Source: Salinispora tropica CNB-440
GTDB taxonomy: Bacteria; Actinomycetota; Actinomycetes; Mycobacteriales; Micromonosporaceae
Assembly: GCF_000016425.1 (NCBI RefSeq)
Contig: NC_009380.1
Location: 806,001 to 870,000, forward strand
Direction of reading: 5' to 3'
Length of the DNA: 64,000 bases
How positions within the stretch are numbered: the stretch's first letter is position 1; every line of letters begins with the position of its first letter. Below the pieces are notes generated by a model. That model saw only the letters and a program-made list of their open reading frames with translations. It ran no database searches and was not told the DNA's origin. A program made the translations under genes and the position numbers. This document shows, one piece after another, positions 1 to 8,354 of the stretch.

Positions 1-2
1 TC

Positions 3-302
3 GTGGTCTGCTGGGTCGGTGGGGTGCGGCTGTCCGGCTTCGACACCCGTACCTGGCTTGCGGTGCTGGCGCTGGTGGCCGGTGCCCAGCTGCTTGGTCA
101 CTCGATGTTCACCTACGCGCTGCGTCGGGTCTCGGCCACCACGATCAGTATGTTGATCTTGTTGGAGGCGCCGGGTGCGGCACTGATCGGCTGGCTCTGG
201 CTGGGCCAGCTGCCGCAGCCGTCAGCGCTGCCGGGACTGGCGCTGCTCCTGGCAGGCGTCGCTGTGGTGATCCACAGCAGCGCGCGGGGTCACCGTGCCT
301 GA
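3..302 (+). CDS. EamA/DMT-family permease, C-terminal part
   Basis: Only the last 99 or so residues are in the window; the gene begins before base 1. The fragment has several hydrophobic helices (for example LAVLALVAGAQLLGH and GLALLLAGVAVVIH) and ends in a short basic tail, as in the C-terminal EamA repeat of drug/metabolite transporters. The segment with TISMLILLEAPGAALIGWLW matches the usual last two helix pairs of the family. Its substrate cannot be told. It converges with the dehydrogenase gene on the other strand, and the two 3' ends overlap by 13 bases. Confidence 0.8.
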   Translation: MVCWVGGVRLSGFDTRTWLAVLALVAGAQLLGHSMFTYALRRVSATTISMLILLEAPGAALIGWLWLGQLPQPSALPGLALLLAGVAVVIHSSARGHRA

Positions 303-1165
303 CCTGTCCCGGACCCCGGGCTCGCGTCAATGCCGACCGCCTTCGCGCTGGCCTCCCAGAGCTGAGCAGCCAACTGGGGATCGGTTGCCTTCCGGAGTGG
401 TTGGCGGAGCCGGAGATCCTGGTAGTACCCGCCGCTGCGGAGCCGCTCCGGAGCCTGGTTGGCGAGCCAGACCAGGGTTTCGGCTCCCTTCTCCGCCCTA
501 CGGGCTGGCAACAGACGCATGGCGAAGGTGATCAGCCGACTGTCGCCGCCGAACCGGGTCCGCACCACTCCGGGGTGGAAGCAGTACGTCGGAAGGTCGC
601 GCCAGCGTCGGGCTGCCTCTGTGGTGAACAGGATGTTCGCCTGCTTGCTGGTGCCGTAGGCGCTCATCGCGCGGTATCGGTGCAGTGGCTGGTTGAGATC
701 GTTCGGGTTGAGTGACCCGCTGCGGTGGGCGCCGGACGCGGTCACCACGATCCGGCTGAGTCGGTCCCGCAGGAGATTGGTCAACAGGTACGGCGCGAGG
801 TGGTTGGTCTGAATCGACAGCTCGTAGCCGTCAACCGTGGTGGTCGGCTGAAGCACGATCGCCCCGGCGTTGTTGGCCAGCACGTCGATCCGGTCGTACG
901 CCGAGCGCAGTCGCTCCGCCAGGGCACGGACGTCGTCGAGGACGGCAAAGTCTGCGCGGAACACCTCCGGCAGCTCGCCGGCGGCCTCACGGACCTGCTC
1001 GGCGGCGGCGTGGAGGCGGGCCGAATCGCGCCCGACGAGCACCACCTGGTCGCCCCGGCAGGCCAGCTCAATGGCGGCTGCGAGGCCGATGCCGGAGCTG
1101 GCTCCGGTCACCACGGTCAGCCGACGTCCAGTGAGATCTTCCACAGGTCCGTTCACCCCAGTCAC
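290..1165 (-). CDS. Short-chain dehydrogenase/reductase, retinol-dehydrogenase-like
   Basis: A 291-residue NAD(P)-dependent oxidoreductase of the SDR superfamily, probably cytosolic. The cofactor glycine motif TGASSGIG is at residues 20-27, NNAG at 98-101, a catalytic Ser near 144, and the Tyr-x3-Lys pair (YGTSK) at Y170 and K174. The long C-terminal tail and the HPGVVRT segment place it with oxidoreductases annotated as retinol or protochlorophyllide reductase-like, a group with diverse and mostly unknown substrates. It stands alone, convergent with the EamA gene and divergent from the CoA-ester lyase gene at 1299. Substrate unknown. Confidence 0.85.
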   Translation of the reverse strand: MTGVNGPVEDLTGRRLTVVTGASSGIGLAAAIELACRGDQVVLVGRDSARLHAAAEQVREAAGELPEVFRADFAVLDDVRALAERLRSAYDRIDVLANNAGAIVLQPTTTVDGYELSIQTNHLAPYLLTNLLRDRLSRIVVTASGAHRSGSLNPNDLNQPLHRYRAMSAYGTSKQANILFTTEAARRWRDLPTYCFHPGVVRTRFGGDSRLITFAMRLLPARRAEKGAETLVWLANQAPERLRSGGYYQDLRLRQPLRKATDPQLAAQLWEASAKAVGIDASPGSGTGQAR

Positions 1166-1298
1166 GGCACGAGGTTACCGTGGCGTCCCCACGTACTTTG
1201 GGATCGTTAAGCCGCCCGTTTGGATTGCCACGTTCACATACGTCTGCATGGTTGAGGTGGCGCCGGCCAGTTCGCCGGACGCTGGAAGGAGCGCATCA

Positions 1299-2255
1299 AT
1301 GACCGCAGTCGGTCGCCCCCGCCGGTCCTGCCTCGCGGTACCGGGTTCCAGCGTCAAGATGCTGGGTAAGGCGCAGGGTCTCCCCGCCGATCAGGTTTTC
1401 CTCGATCTGGAGGATGCGGTCGCCCCGCTCGCGAAGCCAGATGCCCGCAAGAACATCGTCGCCGCCCTCAACGAGGGTGACTGGACCGGCAAGACCCGGG
1501 TGGTCCGGGTGAACGACCTGACCACACCATGGACCTACCGGGACGTTATCGATGTTGTCGAGGGTGCCGGCGTCAACCTGGACTGCATCATGCTGCCGAA
1601 GGCGCAGGACGCCGGCCAGGTGCGGTGGTTGGATCTCACCCTTACCCAGGTGGAGAAGACACTCGGCCTGGAGGTGGGGCGGATTGGTATCGAGGCGCAG
1701 ATCGAGAACGCGGCCGGCCTGGTGAACGTTGACGCGATCGCCGCGGCGTCGCCCCGGGTGGAGACCATCATCTTCGGCCCCGCCGACTTTATGGCATCGA
1801 TCAACATGAAGTCGCTGGCGGTCGGGGCGCTGATTCCGGACTACCCGGGCGATCCCTACCACTACATTCTGATGCGCATCCTGATGGCCGCCCGGATGCA
1901 CGACAAGCAGGCGATCGACGGCCCGTTCCTGCAGATCCGGGATGTTGATGGGTTCCGTGACGTGGCCAAGCGGTCGGCCGCGCTCGGTTTCGACGGGAAG
2001 TGGGTGTTGCACCCGGGCCAGTTGGAAGCCGCGAACGAGGTCTACTCGCCGGCCCAGGATGACTACGACCATGCCGAGCTGATTCTCGACGCCTACCAGC
2101 ACTACACCTCGGAGGCCGGGGGGAAGCTTGGCGCCGTGATGCTCGGCGACGAGATGATTGACGAGGCGTCGCGCAAGATGGCGCTGGTGATCGCGGCGAA
2201 GGGCCGAGCGGCCGGGATGGTTCGTACCTCTTCCTTCACCCCGCCGGCGCAGTAG
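1299..2255 (+). CDS. mcl: HpcH/HpaI-CitE family CoA-ester lyase, probable malyl-CoA/methylmalyl-CoA lyase
   Basis: A 318-residue TIM-barrel CitE-type lyase that would cleave L-malyl-CoA or beta-methylmalyl-CoA to glyoxylate plus acetyl- or propionyl-CoA. The FLDLEDAV strand is near residue 34, and the Mg-binding acids are E136 (in IENAAG) and D163 (in FGPADF). The ATG at 1299 is chosen because GGAAGGA lies 8-15 bases upstream; the open frame continues further upstream but only as antisense of the dehydrogenase. The assignment to the ethylmalonyl-CoA pathway rests on the nearby acyl-CoA dehydrogenase (4617) and MaoC hydratase (8355), the companions seen near ccr/meaA in Streptomyces. An exact 3-methylmalyl preference is inferred. 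Confidence 0.8.
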   Translation: MTAVGRPRRSCLAVPGSSVKMLGKAQGLPADQVFLDLEDAVAPLAKPDARKNIVAALNEGDWTGKTRVVRVNDLTTPWTYRDVIDVVEGAGVNLDCIMLPKAQDAGQVRWLDLTLTQVEKTLGLEVGRIGIEAQIENAAGLVNVDAIAAASPRVETIIFGPADFMASINMKSLAVGALIPDYPGDPYHYILMRILMAARMHDKQAIDGPFLQIRDVDGFRDVAKRSAALGFDGKWVLHPGQLEAANEVYSPAQDDYDHAELILDAYQHYTSEAGGKLGAVMLGDEMIDEASRKMALVIAAKGRAAGMVRTSSFTPPAQ

Positions 2256-2293
2256 CAGGCCGGCCCGGCGTCCTGGTTTCCGGGGCGGCCTGC
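2255..2293. terminator. Bidirectional hairpin between convergent lyase and DUF4190 genes
   Basis: Arms 2255-2268 and 2280-2293 form a 14-bp stem with one mismatch around an 11-base loop, starting on the stop codon of the lyase gene. It sits between two convergent genes and lacks a long T tract, which is usual for high-GC actinobacterial terminators. Confidence 0.6.
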
Positions 2294-2308
2294 TGCGGCT
2301 GAGTGGGT

Positions 2309-2845
2309 TCAGGGGGTGCTCCCGATCAAGATAGCGGCGGAGACGCCGAACAGCACCACGTACGAGGCGATTGAAAGTAGTGTCAGGCCGGTCATGATCC
2401 AGCCAATGATGATCGCGGCCTTCGCCAATCCGTTGCCCCTCTCGCCGGTTCCCCGGATCTGCTGCTGCGCGACGTGGCCGAGGGCCGCCCCGGCCGGCGC
2501 GGTGACGCAGGACACGATTCCGACCAATGACAACACCAGGGCGGCGACGGACAGCCCGTTCGTTTCCGGCTGGCGGTAGCCATAGCCCAGGTACGTCGGC
2601 TGTGGGTAGCCGTTCATTGGAAAGGCATTCGGGTACGGGCCGCTCACCGGGTAGGCGCCTGGGTGCGGGCCGCTCGGGGGGTGGGGAACACCTCCGGCGG
2701 GCTGACCAGGCCCGAGTTGGCTTACTGCCAGGGCGGCGGGCGTGGACTGCTGCCCAGGATTGGCGTTTTCCTGATTGTCGTTCAGCAACCCGGAAAGCGG
2801 TCGAGTGGGATCCGTCCGGTTGCCGGAGGATGGGGGGTAGGCCAT
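2309..2845 (-). CDS. DUF4190-type membrane protein with Pro/Gly/Tyr-rich N-terminus
   Basis: A 178-residue protein. The first 90 or so residues are a disordered Pro/Gly/Asn/Tyr-rich tail with repeated G-P-Y/H-P motifs. Two transmembrane helices follow (SVAALVLSLVGIVSCVTAPA and GWIMTGLTLLSIASYVVLFG), separated by a conserved G-x-A-x4-QQIRGTGERGNGLA segment typical of DUF4190. The start is the ATG at 2845, preceded by GGATGGAG. Its role is unknown; such proteins are common in multiple copies in actinobacteria, and a second one lies at 3951. It is divergent from the dehydrogenase at 3111. Confidence 0.75.
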   Translation of the reverse strand: MAYPPSSGNRTDPTRPLSGLLNDNQENANPGQQSTPAALAVSQLGPGQPAGGVPHPPSGPHPGAYPVSGPYPNAFPMNGYPQPTYLGYGYRQPETNGLSVAALVLSLVGIVSCVTAPAGAALGHVAQQQIRGTGERGNGLAKAAIIIGWIMTGLTLLSIASYVVLFGVSAAILIGSTP

Positions 2846-3110
2846 GGTCTTGTGCTGTCTCCATCCAGGTAATGGTGAGCCGTTAGGGTAATCGGCCGAA
2901 TAAGATTCGGGGACACCGCCACCGCGCCGCGTTGCCTGGCCCGGGGCAAACGGGCAGGATTCTGACATGGCGATTGACGCGAGAGCCGGCAGCCGACCGA
3001 GACGAGACGCGAGTCGTCGCGGTGTGGCCCGCCGCAGCCGGTCGACGGGCGGCAGCCCGGACGGGCCCGAAGGGCAGGACGAGCACGTACCCCTGCCGGA
3101 ACCGGTCACC

Positions 3111-3866
3111 ATGCGGCTCGACGGGAGGGTGGCGTTGGTAACCGGAGCCGGCAGCCCGGACGGTATCGGGTACGCGACCGCCCGTCGCCTCGCTGACCTG
3201 GGCGCGCGGGTCGCCATCGTCTCCACCACTCGCCGCATCCACGAGCGGGCCGGCGAACTGGGGGTCACCGGATTTGTGGCTGACCTTACCGACGAGTCGG
3301 AGGTCGGTGCGTTGGCGGACGCGGTCACCGAGCAGCTCGGTGACGTGGAGGTGTTGGTCAACAACGCTGGCTTGGCGAGTCGGGCGAGTCCGGAGGTACT
3401 GCGGCCGGTCGCCCAGCTCAGCTACGAGGAGTGGCGCGGTGAGATCGATCGCAACCTCACCACAGCCTTCCTGTGCAGCCGGGCCTTCATCGGCGGGATG
3501 GCCGAGCGGGGTTGGGGCCGGATCGTCAGCATGGCGGCGACCTCCGGCCCGGTCAATGCCTTGCCGACGGAGGCCGCCTATGCGGCAGCCAAGGCTGGCG
3601 TCGTCGGGCTGACCCGGGCGTTGGCGATGGAGATGATCGCTGACGGGGTGACCGTCAACGCGGTGGCCCCAGGGACCATCCACACCGCCGCGTCTACGAT
3701 TGCCGAGCTCAAACAAGGACTGGGCACACCGGTCGGACGGCCGGGTACGCCGGACGAGGTGGCGGCGTCCATCGCGTTCCTCTGCTCGCCGGCTGCCTCG
3801 TACATCACCGGCCAGATGCTGGTGGTGGACGGCGGCAACAGCGTGCGCGAGGCGCAGTTCCGCTGA
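3111..3866 (+). CDS. Short-chain dehydrogenase, 3-oxoacyl-ACP reductase (FabG)-like
   Basis: A 251-residue classical SDR. The cofactor motif [10 protein letters not shown] (residues 11-20) carries two extra residues compared with the usual TGxxxGIG, an arrangement also found in other FabG-like proteins. NNAG is at 84-87, the catalytic Ser near 145, and YAAAK places Tyr157 and Lys161. The C-terminal [13 protein letters not shown] is typical of the family. The ATG at 3111 gives the normal family length. An in-frame ATG at 2967 would add a 48-residue basic tail and cannot be excluded. The reaction is probably 3-keto/3-hydroxy-acyl interconversion; the substrate is unknown. Confidence 0.8.
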   Translation: MRLDGRVALVTGAGSPDGIGYATARRLADLGARVAIVSTTRRIHERAGELGVTGFVADLTDESEVGALADAVTEQLGDVEVLVNNAGLASRASPEVLRPVAQLSYEEWRGEIDRNLTTAFLCSRAFIGGMAERGWGRIVSMAATSGPVNALPTEAAYAAAKAGVVGLTRALAMEMIADGVTVNAVAPGTIHTAASTIAELKQGLGTPVGRPGTPDEVAASIAFLCSPAASYITGQMLVVDGGNSVREAQFR

Positions 3867-3886
3867 CCGGCGACTCTCGAGCCGAG

Positions 3887-3929
3887 GTGGGTGGGGCTGC
3901 ATGCCAGCGCCGAGGGCAGCCCCGCCCAC
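3887..3929. terminator. Hairpin between convergent SDR and DUF4190 genes
   Basis: Arms 3887-3900 and 3916-3929 form a 14-bp stem with one G-T pair around a 15-base loop, 20 bases after the SDR stop codon and 22 bases before the convergent gene's stop. It is GC-rich, without a strong T run. Confidence 0.6.
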
Positions 3930-3950
3930 GCCCCGGGGCCCGTGGGCGAC

Positions 3951-4454
3951 TCAGTACGCGTCGGGGCTGCCGGGGATGGGGGCGCTCACCAGGAACACAA
4001 ATCCGCAGCAGCCCAGCAGGTAGAGCACGGTGAAGATGTAGCTCAGGATCAGGCCCACAGTGGCGAGTTGGCCACCGGACTCGCCGCTGGTGCGCAGCTG
4101 CCGGCGGGCCAGGTGGCCGAGGACGATGCCGGCGGGCGCGAACACGAAGGCGAAGACCAGGGAGAGAACGGCCAGGACGTTCGTCGGGGGGCTTTGGGGC
4201 GGGCCATAGAGATGGTGCTGCTGCTGCGCCCACTGCTGCTGCTGCGCCCACTGTTGCTGTTGTTCCCACTGTTGCTGTTGTTCCCACTGTTGCTGCCCCC
4301 ACTGGGGCTGGCTGCCCTGCGCGGCACCGTGCTCCAGCGGCTGGTTCGGGTCGGCTCCGTGCGAGGGGGACGGCTCCGGGCCGGCGGTGGGTTGTTCCCA
4401 CGGGGACACGGGCCGGTCGGGATCCGGTGGACCGGGCGACGGTGGCTGGCTCAC
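3951..4454 (-). CDS. DUF4190-type membrane protein with Trp-Gln repeats
   Basis: A 167-residue protein. The N-terminal half is Pro-rich, then has five or so repeats of W(E/A)QQQ(Q) at about residues 50-82, and finishes with the two-helix DUF4190 core (NVLAVLSLVFAFVFAPAGIV, and a second helix LGCCGFVFLV near the end). The GTG at 4454 is chosen because AGGAGGAG lies 7 bases upstream; an in-frame ATG at 4538 lacks such a site. The repeat tract is also visible in DNA. Function unknown; a paralogue lies at 2309. Confidence 0.7.
   Translation of the reverse strand: MSQPPSPGPPDPDRPVSPWEQPTAGPEPSPSHGADPNQPLEHGAAQGSQPQWGQQQWEQQQQWEQQQQWAQQQQWAQQQHHLYGPPQSPPTNVLAVLSLVFAFVFAPAGIVLGHLARRQLRTSGESGGQLATVGLILSYIFTVLYLLGCCGFVFLVSAPIPGSPDAY
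4216..4302. repeat. Tandem imperfect 18-bp repeat coding W(E/A)QQQQ
   Basis: Imperfect 18-bp units built from CCCACTG plus (T/C)TGCTG triplets repeat about five times inside the DUF4190 gene. They encode Trp followed by four or so Gln with intervening Glu/Ala. The Leu-poor, Gln-rich coding strand suggests slippage-driven length variation between strains. Confidence 0.7.
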
Positions 4455-4616
4455 GACTTTCTCCTCCTGCCGAGCTCCCTGTTGCCGGACGCTACCCCGG
4501 CCGGTGAAACTTTTCACAGCGGTTCGGGGACTGGTCACCTTGGCGGCAACGCTCGTGCCGCCGATACTAGCCGGGCATTAGTTCCCCCCGAGTAGCGCAC
4601 CGACCCGGAGGCGGAT

Positions 4617-5813
4617 ATGGCTCGACTCGCCCAGACACCCGGCCTGACCGACGTGCAACAGTCGATTCTGGAAACTGTCCGGGAATTCGCGAACAAGGAG
4701 ATCATCCCGCACGCGCAGCGGTTGGAGCAGGCCGACGAGTACCCGGCCGAAATCCTGGACGGGATGCGCGAGATGGGGCTGTTCGGCCTGACCATCGCCG
4801 AGGAGTACGGCGGCCTGGGGGAGTCCCTGCTGACCTACGCGCTGGTGGTCGAGGAGCTGTCCCGTGGCTGGATGTCGATCTCTGGCATCGTTAACACCCA
4901 CTTCATCGTGGCGTACCTGATCTCTCAGCACGGATCGGTCGACCAGCGGGCCCGGTTGCTGCCGAAGATGGCGACCGGCGAGGTGCGCGGGGCCTTCTCG
5001 ATGTCCGAGCCGGAGTGTGGCTCCGACGTCTCGGCGATCACCTCGCGGGCGGTCCGGGACGGTGCGGACTATGTCCTCAACGGCCAGAAGATGTGGCTGA
5101 CCAACGGAGCGTACGCGTCGGTGGTCGCCACCTTGGTCAAGACCGACACCGGTGCCGATTCGGTGTACGGGAACATGAGCACCTTCTTGCTGGAGAAGGA
5201 GCCGGGTTTTGGTGAGACCGCCCCGGGCCTCACCATCCCCGGCAAGATCGAAAAGATGGGCTACAAGGGGGTCGAGACCACCGAGATGATTCTCGACGGT
5301 GTGACCGTCCCTGAGTCCGCGGTGCTCGGCGGAGCGGATCAGGTCGGTCGCGGCTTCTACCAGATGATGGACGGAATCGAGGTGGGCCGGGTGAACGTGG
5401 CGGCCCGTGCCTGTGGCATCTCGATCCGCGCCTTCGAACTGGCCGCCGCGTACGCGCAGCAGCGCCGGACCTTCGGCCAGCCGCTCGCCAAACACCAGGC
5501 CGTCGCGTTCAAGCTAGCCGAGATGGGGACGAAGATCGAGGCCGCGCATGCGTTGATGGTCAACGCTGCCCGGCTCAAGGATGCCGGTCAGCGTAACGAT
5601 GTCGAGGCCGGCATGGCCAAGCTACTCGCCTCCGAGTACTGCGCCGAGGTGGTCCAGGAGGCGTTCCGCATCCATGGTGGCTATGGCTACTCCAAGGAGT
5701 ACGAGATCGAGCGCCTGATGCGGGAGGCCCCGTTCCTGCTCATCGGGGAGGGCACCTCGGAGATCCAGAAGACCATCATCTCCCGTGGTCTGCTGAAGGA
5801 GTATCGGCTCTGA
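4617..5813 (+). CDS. mcd: Acyl-CoA dehydrogenase, possible methylsuccinyl-CoA dehydrogenase
   Basis: A 398-residue FAD-dependent acyl-CoA dehydrogenase that introduces a 2,3-double bond into an acyl-CoA and passes electrons to ETF. The FAD motif FSMSEPECGSD is at residues 127-137 and KMWLTN at 158-163. The catalytic base is Glu378 in GEGTSEIQ, at the standard C-terminal position. GGAGGCGGAT precedes the ATG. The methylsuccinyl-CoA (ethylmalonyl-CoA pathway) assignment is inferred from the nearby CitE-type lyase and MaoC hydratase, as in Streptomyces ccr loci. From sequence alone, a short/branched-chain or glutaryl-type activity is equally possible. Confidence 0.8.
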   Translation: MARLAQTPGLTDVQQSILETVREFANKEIIPHAQRLEQADEYPAEILDGMREMGLFGLTIAEEYGGLGESLLTYALVVEELSRGWMSISGIVNTHFIVAYLISQHGSVDQRARLLPKMATGEVRGAFSMSEPECGSDVSAITSRAVRDGADYVLNGQKMWLTNGAYASVVATLVKTDTGADSVYGNMSTFLLEKEPGFGETAPGLTIPGKIEKMGYKGVETTEMILDGVTVPESAVLGGADQVGRGFYQMMDGIEVGRVNVAARACGISIRAFELAAAYAQQRRTFGQPLAKHQAVAFKLAEMGTKIEAAHALMVNAARLKDAGQRNDVEAGMAKLLASEYCAEVVQEAFRIHGGYGYSKEYEIERLMREAPFLLIGEGTSEIQKTIISRGLLKEYRL

Positions 5814-5821
5814 CGTCCTGG

Positions 5822-6229
5822 TCAGCCTCGACGGCTCAGGCCGGCGGCGGCGCGTTCTACGGCGAGGCAACGGTCCTCGACGTAGTCGACTCCGGCTTCG
5901 GCGGCGATCCGCCGGGCTGCCGGGGAGACGATGCCGAGTTGCAGCCATACCGCCGGCGCGCCGATCTGGACCGCCGAGCGGACGACCTCCACCGCGTCGT
6001 CGGCCGGGCGGAACACGTCAACCAGGTCGACTGAGTGCGGGAGGTCGGCGAGGGACGGGTAGGCGCGCTCGCCGAACAACTCGTCCACGGTCGGGTTGAC
6101 CGGGATGATTCGCCAGCCGTGCTGTTGCATGTGTAACGGTACGGTGTGCGCAGGCTTTCGCGGATCCCGGGACGCGCCGACAACAGCGATCACGGCGGCG
6201 TCGGCGAGGAGCTGCTGGGGCGTGCGCAT
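5822..6229 (-). CDS. CoA-binding protein, YccU-like
   Basis: A 135-residue single-domain Rossmann protein of the CoA_binding_2 family, similar to the N-terminal part of succinyl-CoA synthetase alpha. The nucleotide loop VVGASRDPRKPAH starts at residue 16, and WRIIPVNPTVDELFGE follows. The C-terminal VDYVEDRCLAVE carries the family's C-x3-E ending. It is convergent with the acyl-CoA dehydrogenase, with 8 bases between the stop codons. The physiological role of the family is not settled. Confidence 0.85.
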   Translation of the reverse strand: MRTPQQLLADAAVIAVVGASRDPRKPAHTVPLHMQQHGWRIIPVNPTVDELFGERAYPSLADLPHSVDLVDVFRPADDAVEVVRSAVQIGAPAVWLQLGIVSPAARRIAAEAGVDYVEDRCLAVERAAAGLSRRG

Positions 6230-6334
6230 CCATCGACCCTATCGCCGCAGGGTCGTGGTGGGCCGCCAGGAGCGCGGGGTACACCGGTGAGGTGCCGCGT
6301 CCGGGTGCCGGGCGGAGGGGCTCGGTAGGGGCGG

Positions 6335-7372
6335 CTAGAGCAGGCTGAGCTGTTCGGCGCGCGGCCGGTTGGGGGGCCGCGGGTCGTCCCGGGGAGCGCC
6401 TGGATGTAGTCCGTGCCGGCGTGCCGCGATCCGGACCCGGGCGGTCAGCTCCCGCTGGTACGACTGGGGGGAGTACGCGCCTGCCCCGTACAGCTCACGG
6501 TAGCGGGGGACCAGGTGCGGAAAGGTTCGACCGAGCCAGCGGGCGTACCAGTCTCGGGCGCCGGCACGCAGGTGTAGCGCGATCGGGGTCACGCCGGTCG
6601 CCCCGGCGGCGGCGATCGCCGCCACGGTCGCCTCGATGGACTCGTCATCGTCACCGAGGCCGGGCAGGATCGGTGCCATCAGCACCTCGACGGCGAAGCC
6701 GGCCTCGGTGAGTTGGCGGACCACGTGTAGCCGACGGCCTGGGCTCGGTGTGCCCGGCTCGACCGCGCGCCAGAGCCGTTCGTCGACGAAGCCCAGCGAA
6801 CAGGCCAGGCTGACCCGGGTCACCCGGGCGGCCTGGCGGAGCAGGGGAAGGTCGCGCAGGATGAGTGTGCCCTTGGTGAGGATCGAGAAGGGGTTGGCGA
6901 AGTCCCGTAGCGCGCTGATGATCTCCGGTAGGAGCCGGTAGCGCCCCTCGGCTCGCTGGTAGCAGTCCACGTTGGTGCCCATCGCGATGTGCGCGCCCCG
7001 CCAGCTGGGTGCCGCCAGCTCCCGGCGGAGTAGCTCGCCAGCATTAGTCTTGACGATCACTCTTCGGTCGAAGTCGGCACCGGCGTCAAGGCCGAGGTAG
7101 GTGTGCGTGTTGCGGGCGAAGCAGTACACGCATGCGTGGCTGCAGCCTCGATATGGGTTGATGGTCCACTCGAAGAGGCCGCGGGAGGTGCTCGGGACCC
7201 GGTTGATGATCGACTTGGCCTGGATTTCGTAGAAGGTCATTCCGGCGAAGTCGGGCGTGGGAAAGCTCCGGGCGGTGACGCCGGTCAGCGCCAGCGGCAG
7301 GGGTGGCGTCGCTGGCGCTGACCGGTCGAGGCTGTTCGTGCTCGGACTCGCGGCGAGGTTTTCCCAGCGCAT
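6335..7372 (-). CDS. Rv2578c-family radical SAM protein
   Basis: A 345-residue radical SAM enzyme, related to spore-photoproduct-lyase-like proteins. The 4Fe-4S triad CSHACVYC supplies Cys77, Cys81 and Cys84, in the CX3CX2C spacing. N-terminal MRWENL is a family hallmark and fixes the start at 7372. The HLRAGARDWYARWL segment and the tail with a final LSLL are also characteristic. The substrate is unknown. A perfect LexA-type SOS box begins 9 bases upstream of the start codon, so the gene is probably DNA-damage inducible and may act on damaged nucleic acid. That role is inference. Confidence 0.85.
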   Translation of the reverse strand: MRWENLAASPSTNSLDRSAPATPPLPLALTGVTARSFPTPDFAGMTFYEIQAKSIINRVPSTSRGLFEWTINPYRGCSHACVYCFARNTHTYLGLDAGADFDRRVIVKTNAGELLRRELAAPSWRGAHIAMGTNVDCYQRAEGRYRLLPEIISALRDFANPFSILTKGTLILRDLPLLRQAARVTRVSLACSLGFVDERLWRAVEPGTPSPGRRLHVVRQLTEAGFAVEVLMAPILPGLGDDDESIEATVAAIAAAGATGVTPIALHLRAGARDWYARWLGRTFPHLVPRYRELYGAGAYSPQSYQRELTARVRIAARRHGLHPGAPRDDPRPPNRPRAEQLSLL

Positions 7373-7381
7373 GCCGGGTAT

Positions 7382-7397
7382 TCGAACACAGGTTCGA
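7382..7397. promoter_or_regulatory. LexA SOS box (TCGAAC-N4-GTTCGA)
   Basis: A perfect 6-bp inverted repeat, TCGAAC ACAG GTTCGA, exactly matching the Gram-positive/mycobacterial LexA consensus. It occupies positions -10 to -25 relative to the ATG of the minus-strand radical SAM gene. On that strand TTGCCA (a -35-like hexamer) and TCGAAT (a -10-like hexamer) flank it with 17-bp spacing, so LexA would block the polymerase and the transcript leader would be very short. Confidence 0.85.
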
Positions 7398-7436
7398 ACA
7401 GGTGGCAAGCGCTGTGGGTGCGGAGGTCCGGGTGGG

Positions 7437-7799
7437 TCAGTTGGGGTGCTCGGCGAGCTTCTTGCGGACGTCGTCCATGTCCAGCGCCTCGACCTGCTCG
7501 ATCAGGTTCTCGAGGGCCGACTCGGGGAGCGCGCCCGGTTGGGCGAAGACGATGACCCCGTCGCGGATCGCCATGATCGTTGGGATGGAGCGGATGTCGA
7601 ACTTCGCGCCCAGCTCCTGCTGTGCTTCGGTGTCGACCTTGCCGAAGACGATGTCTGGGTGCTTCTCCGAGGAGCGCTCGTACACCGGGGCGAACCGCTT
7701 GCAGGGCCCGCACCAATCGGCCCAGAAGTCGACCAGCACGATTCCATCGCCGCCGGTCACCTCGTCGAAGTTCGCCATGGTCAGCTCAACGGTTGCCAT
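7437..7799 (-). CDS. trxA: Thioredoxin
   Basis: A 120-residue thioredoxin with the redox site WCGPC at residues 29-33 (Cys30 and Cys33), the preceding VLVDFWA strand and the cis-proline region SIPTIMAIRDG. The start at 7799 is preferred because GGAGAG lies 6 bases upstream; the ATG at 7805 would touch that ribosome binding site. The C-terminal helix is about 10-15 residues longer than in E. coli Trx. It is a cytosolic disulfide reductase, expected to be recycled by a thioredoxin reductase encoded elsewhere. The gene lies 64 bases upstream of the radical SAM gene on the same strand, but the SOS box between them suggests separate transcription. Confidence 0.92.
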   Translation of the reverse strand: MATVELTMANFDEVTGGDGIVLVDFWADWCGPCKRFAPVYERSSEKHPDIVFGKVDTEAQQELGAKFDIRSIPTIMAIRDGVIVFAQPGALPESALENLIEQVEALDMDDVRKKLAEHPN

Positions 7800-7805
7800 C
7801 TTCAT

Positions 7806-8354
7806 CTCTCCGATCGCGTGGAACAGCTACCTCTGGTCGAACCAGGGCGTGCCGCGTGGAATTCCCGGGCTCCGATGACCGAAACGCGGCCGTCGCTGGT
7901 TCGGTTACGGCGGGGTCACATTCATCGATGGACGTCGGTTCTGGGTGGGTGCTGCAATACGCAAGTGCATGCCGCATTTGCGCTACCGCTGGTGATGGGA
8001 GCGCTTCCAGAGCTGCTGGGCACCACAAGACCTACGTATCGGTAACTTGAGTTGTGACATGGAGTTATCGAATTTACCTTGATCACTTGCTGGGCAGGTG
8101 TCGGTTACGCTAAGTGATGTAACAAAAAGGCAACTGTGATCCCCGTCTCTGTTGGACTGTGGCCGTCGTGCGGCAGAATCTGACGCATCAGAGCGTGGGC
8201 GGCGGGTGCCGGGGAGGGCCCCGCCGCTCATTGCGTCCGGCCTCAGGTGGCATCGGTGTGACATTTCCCGACCACCGTCGTCCCCTGGTCCGCCTTTACC
8301 ATCGGTAAGGCATGCTGTGCCGAACTCATCACCGCCCGTCGAAGGGGGATCAGG
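7806..8354. other. Intergenic region upstream of trxA (-) and the MaoC gene (+)
   Basis: A gap of 549 bases with no convincing gene. It is richer in AT between about 7960 and 8140. An imperfect inverted repeat (GCAAGTGC and GCATTTGC, 7961-7981, one mismatch) could be an operator for the divergent genes. Around 8080-8125, TTGCTG and TAAGTG hexamers face the MaoC gene. Short open frames here show no protein-like composition. Confidence 0.5.

Noticed and set aside
2967..3110. N-terminal extension of the FabG-like dehydrogenase
   Set aside because: Basic low-complexity sequence absent from the family; the ATG at 3111 gives the standard start, though the longer form cannot be fully excluded.
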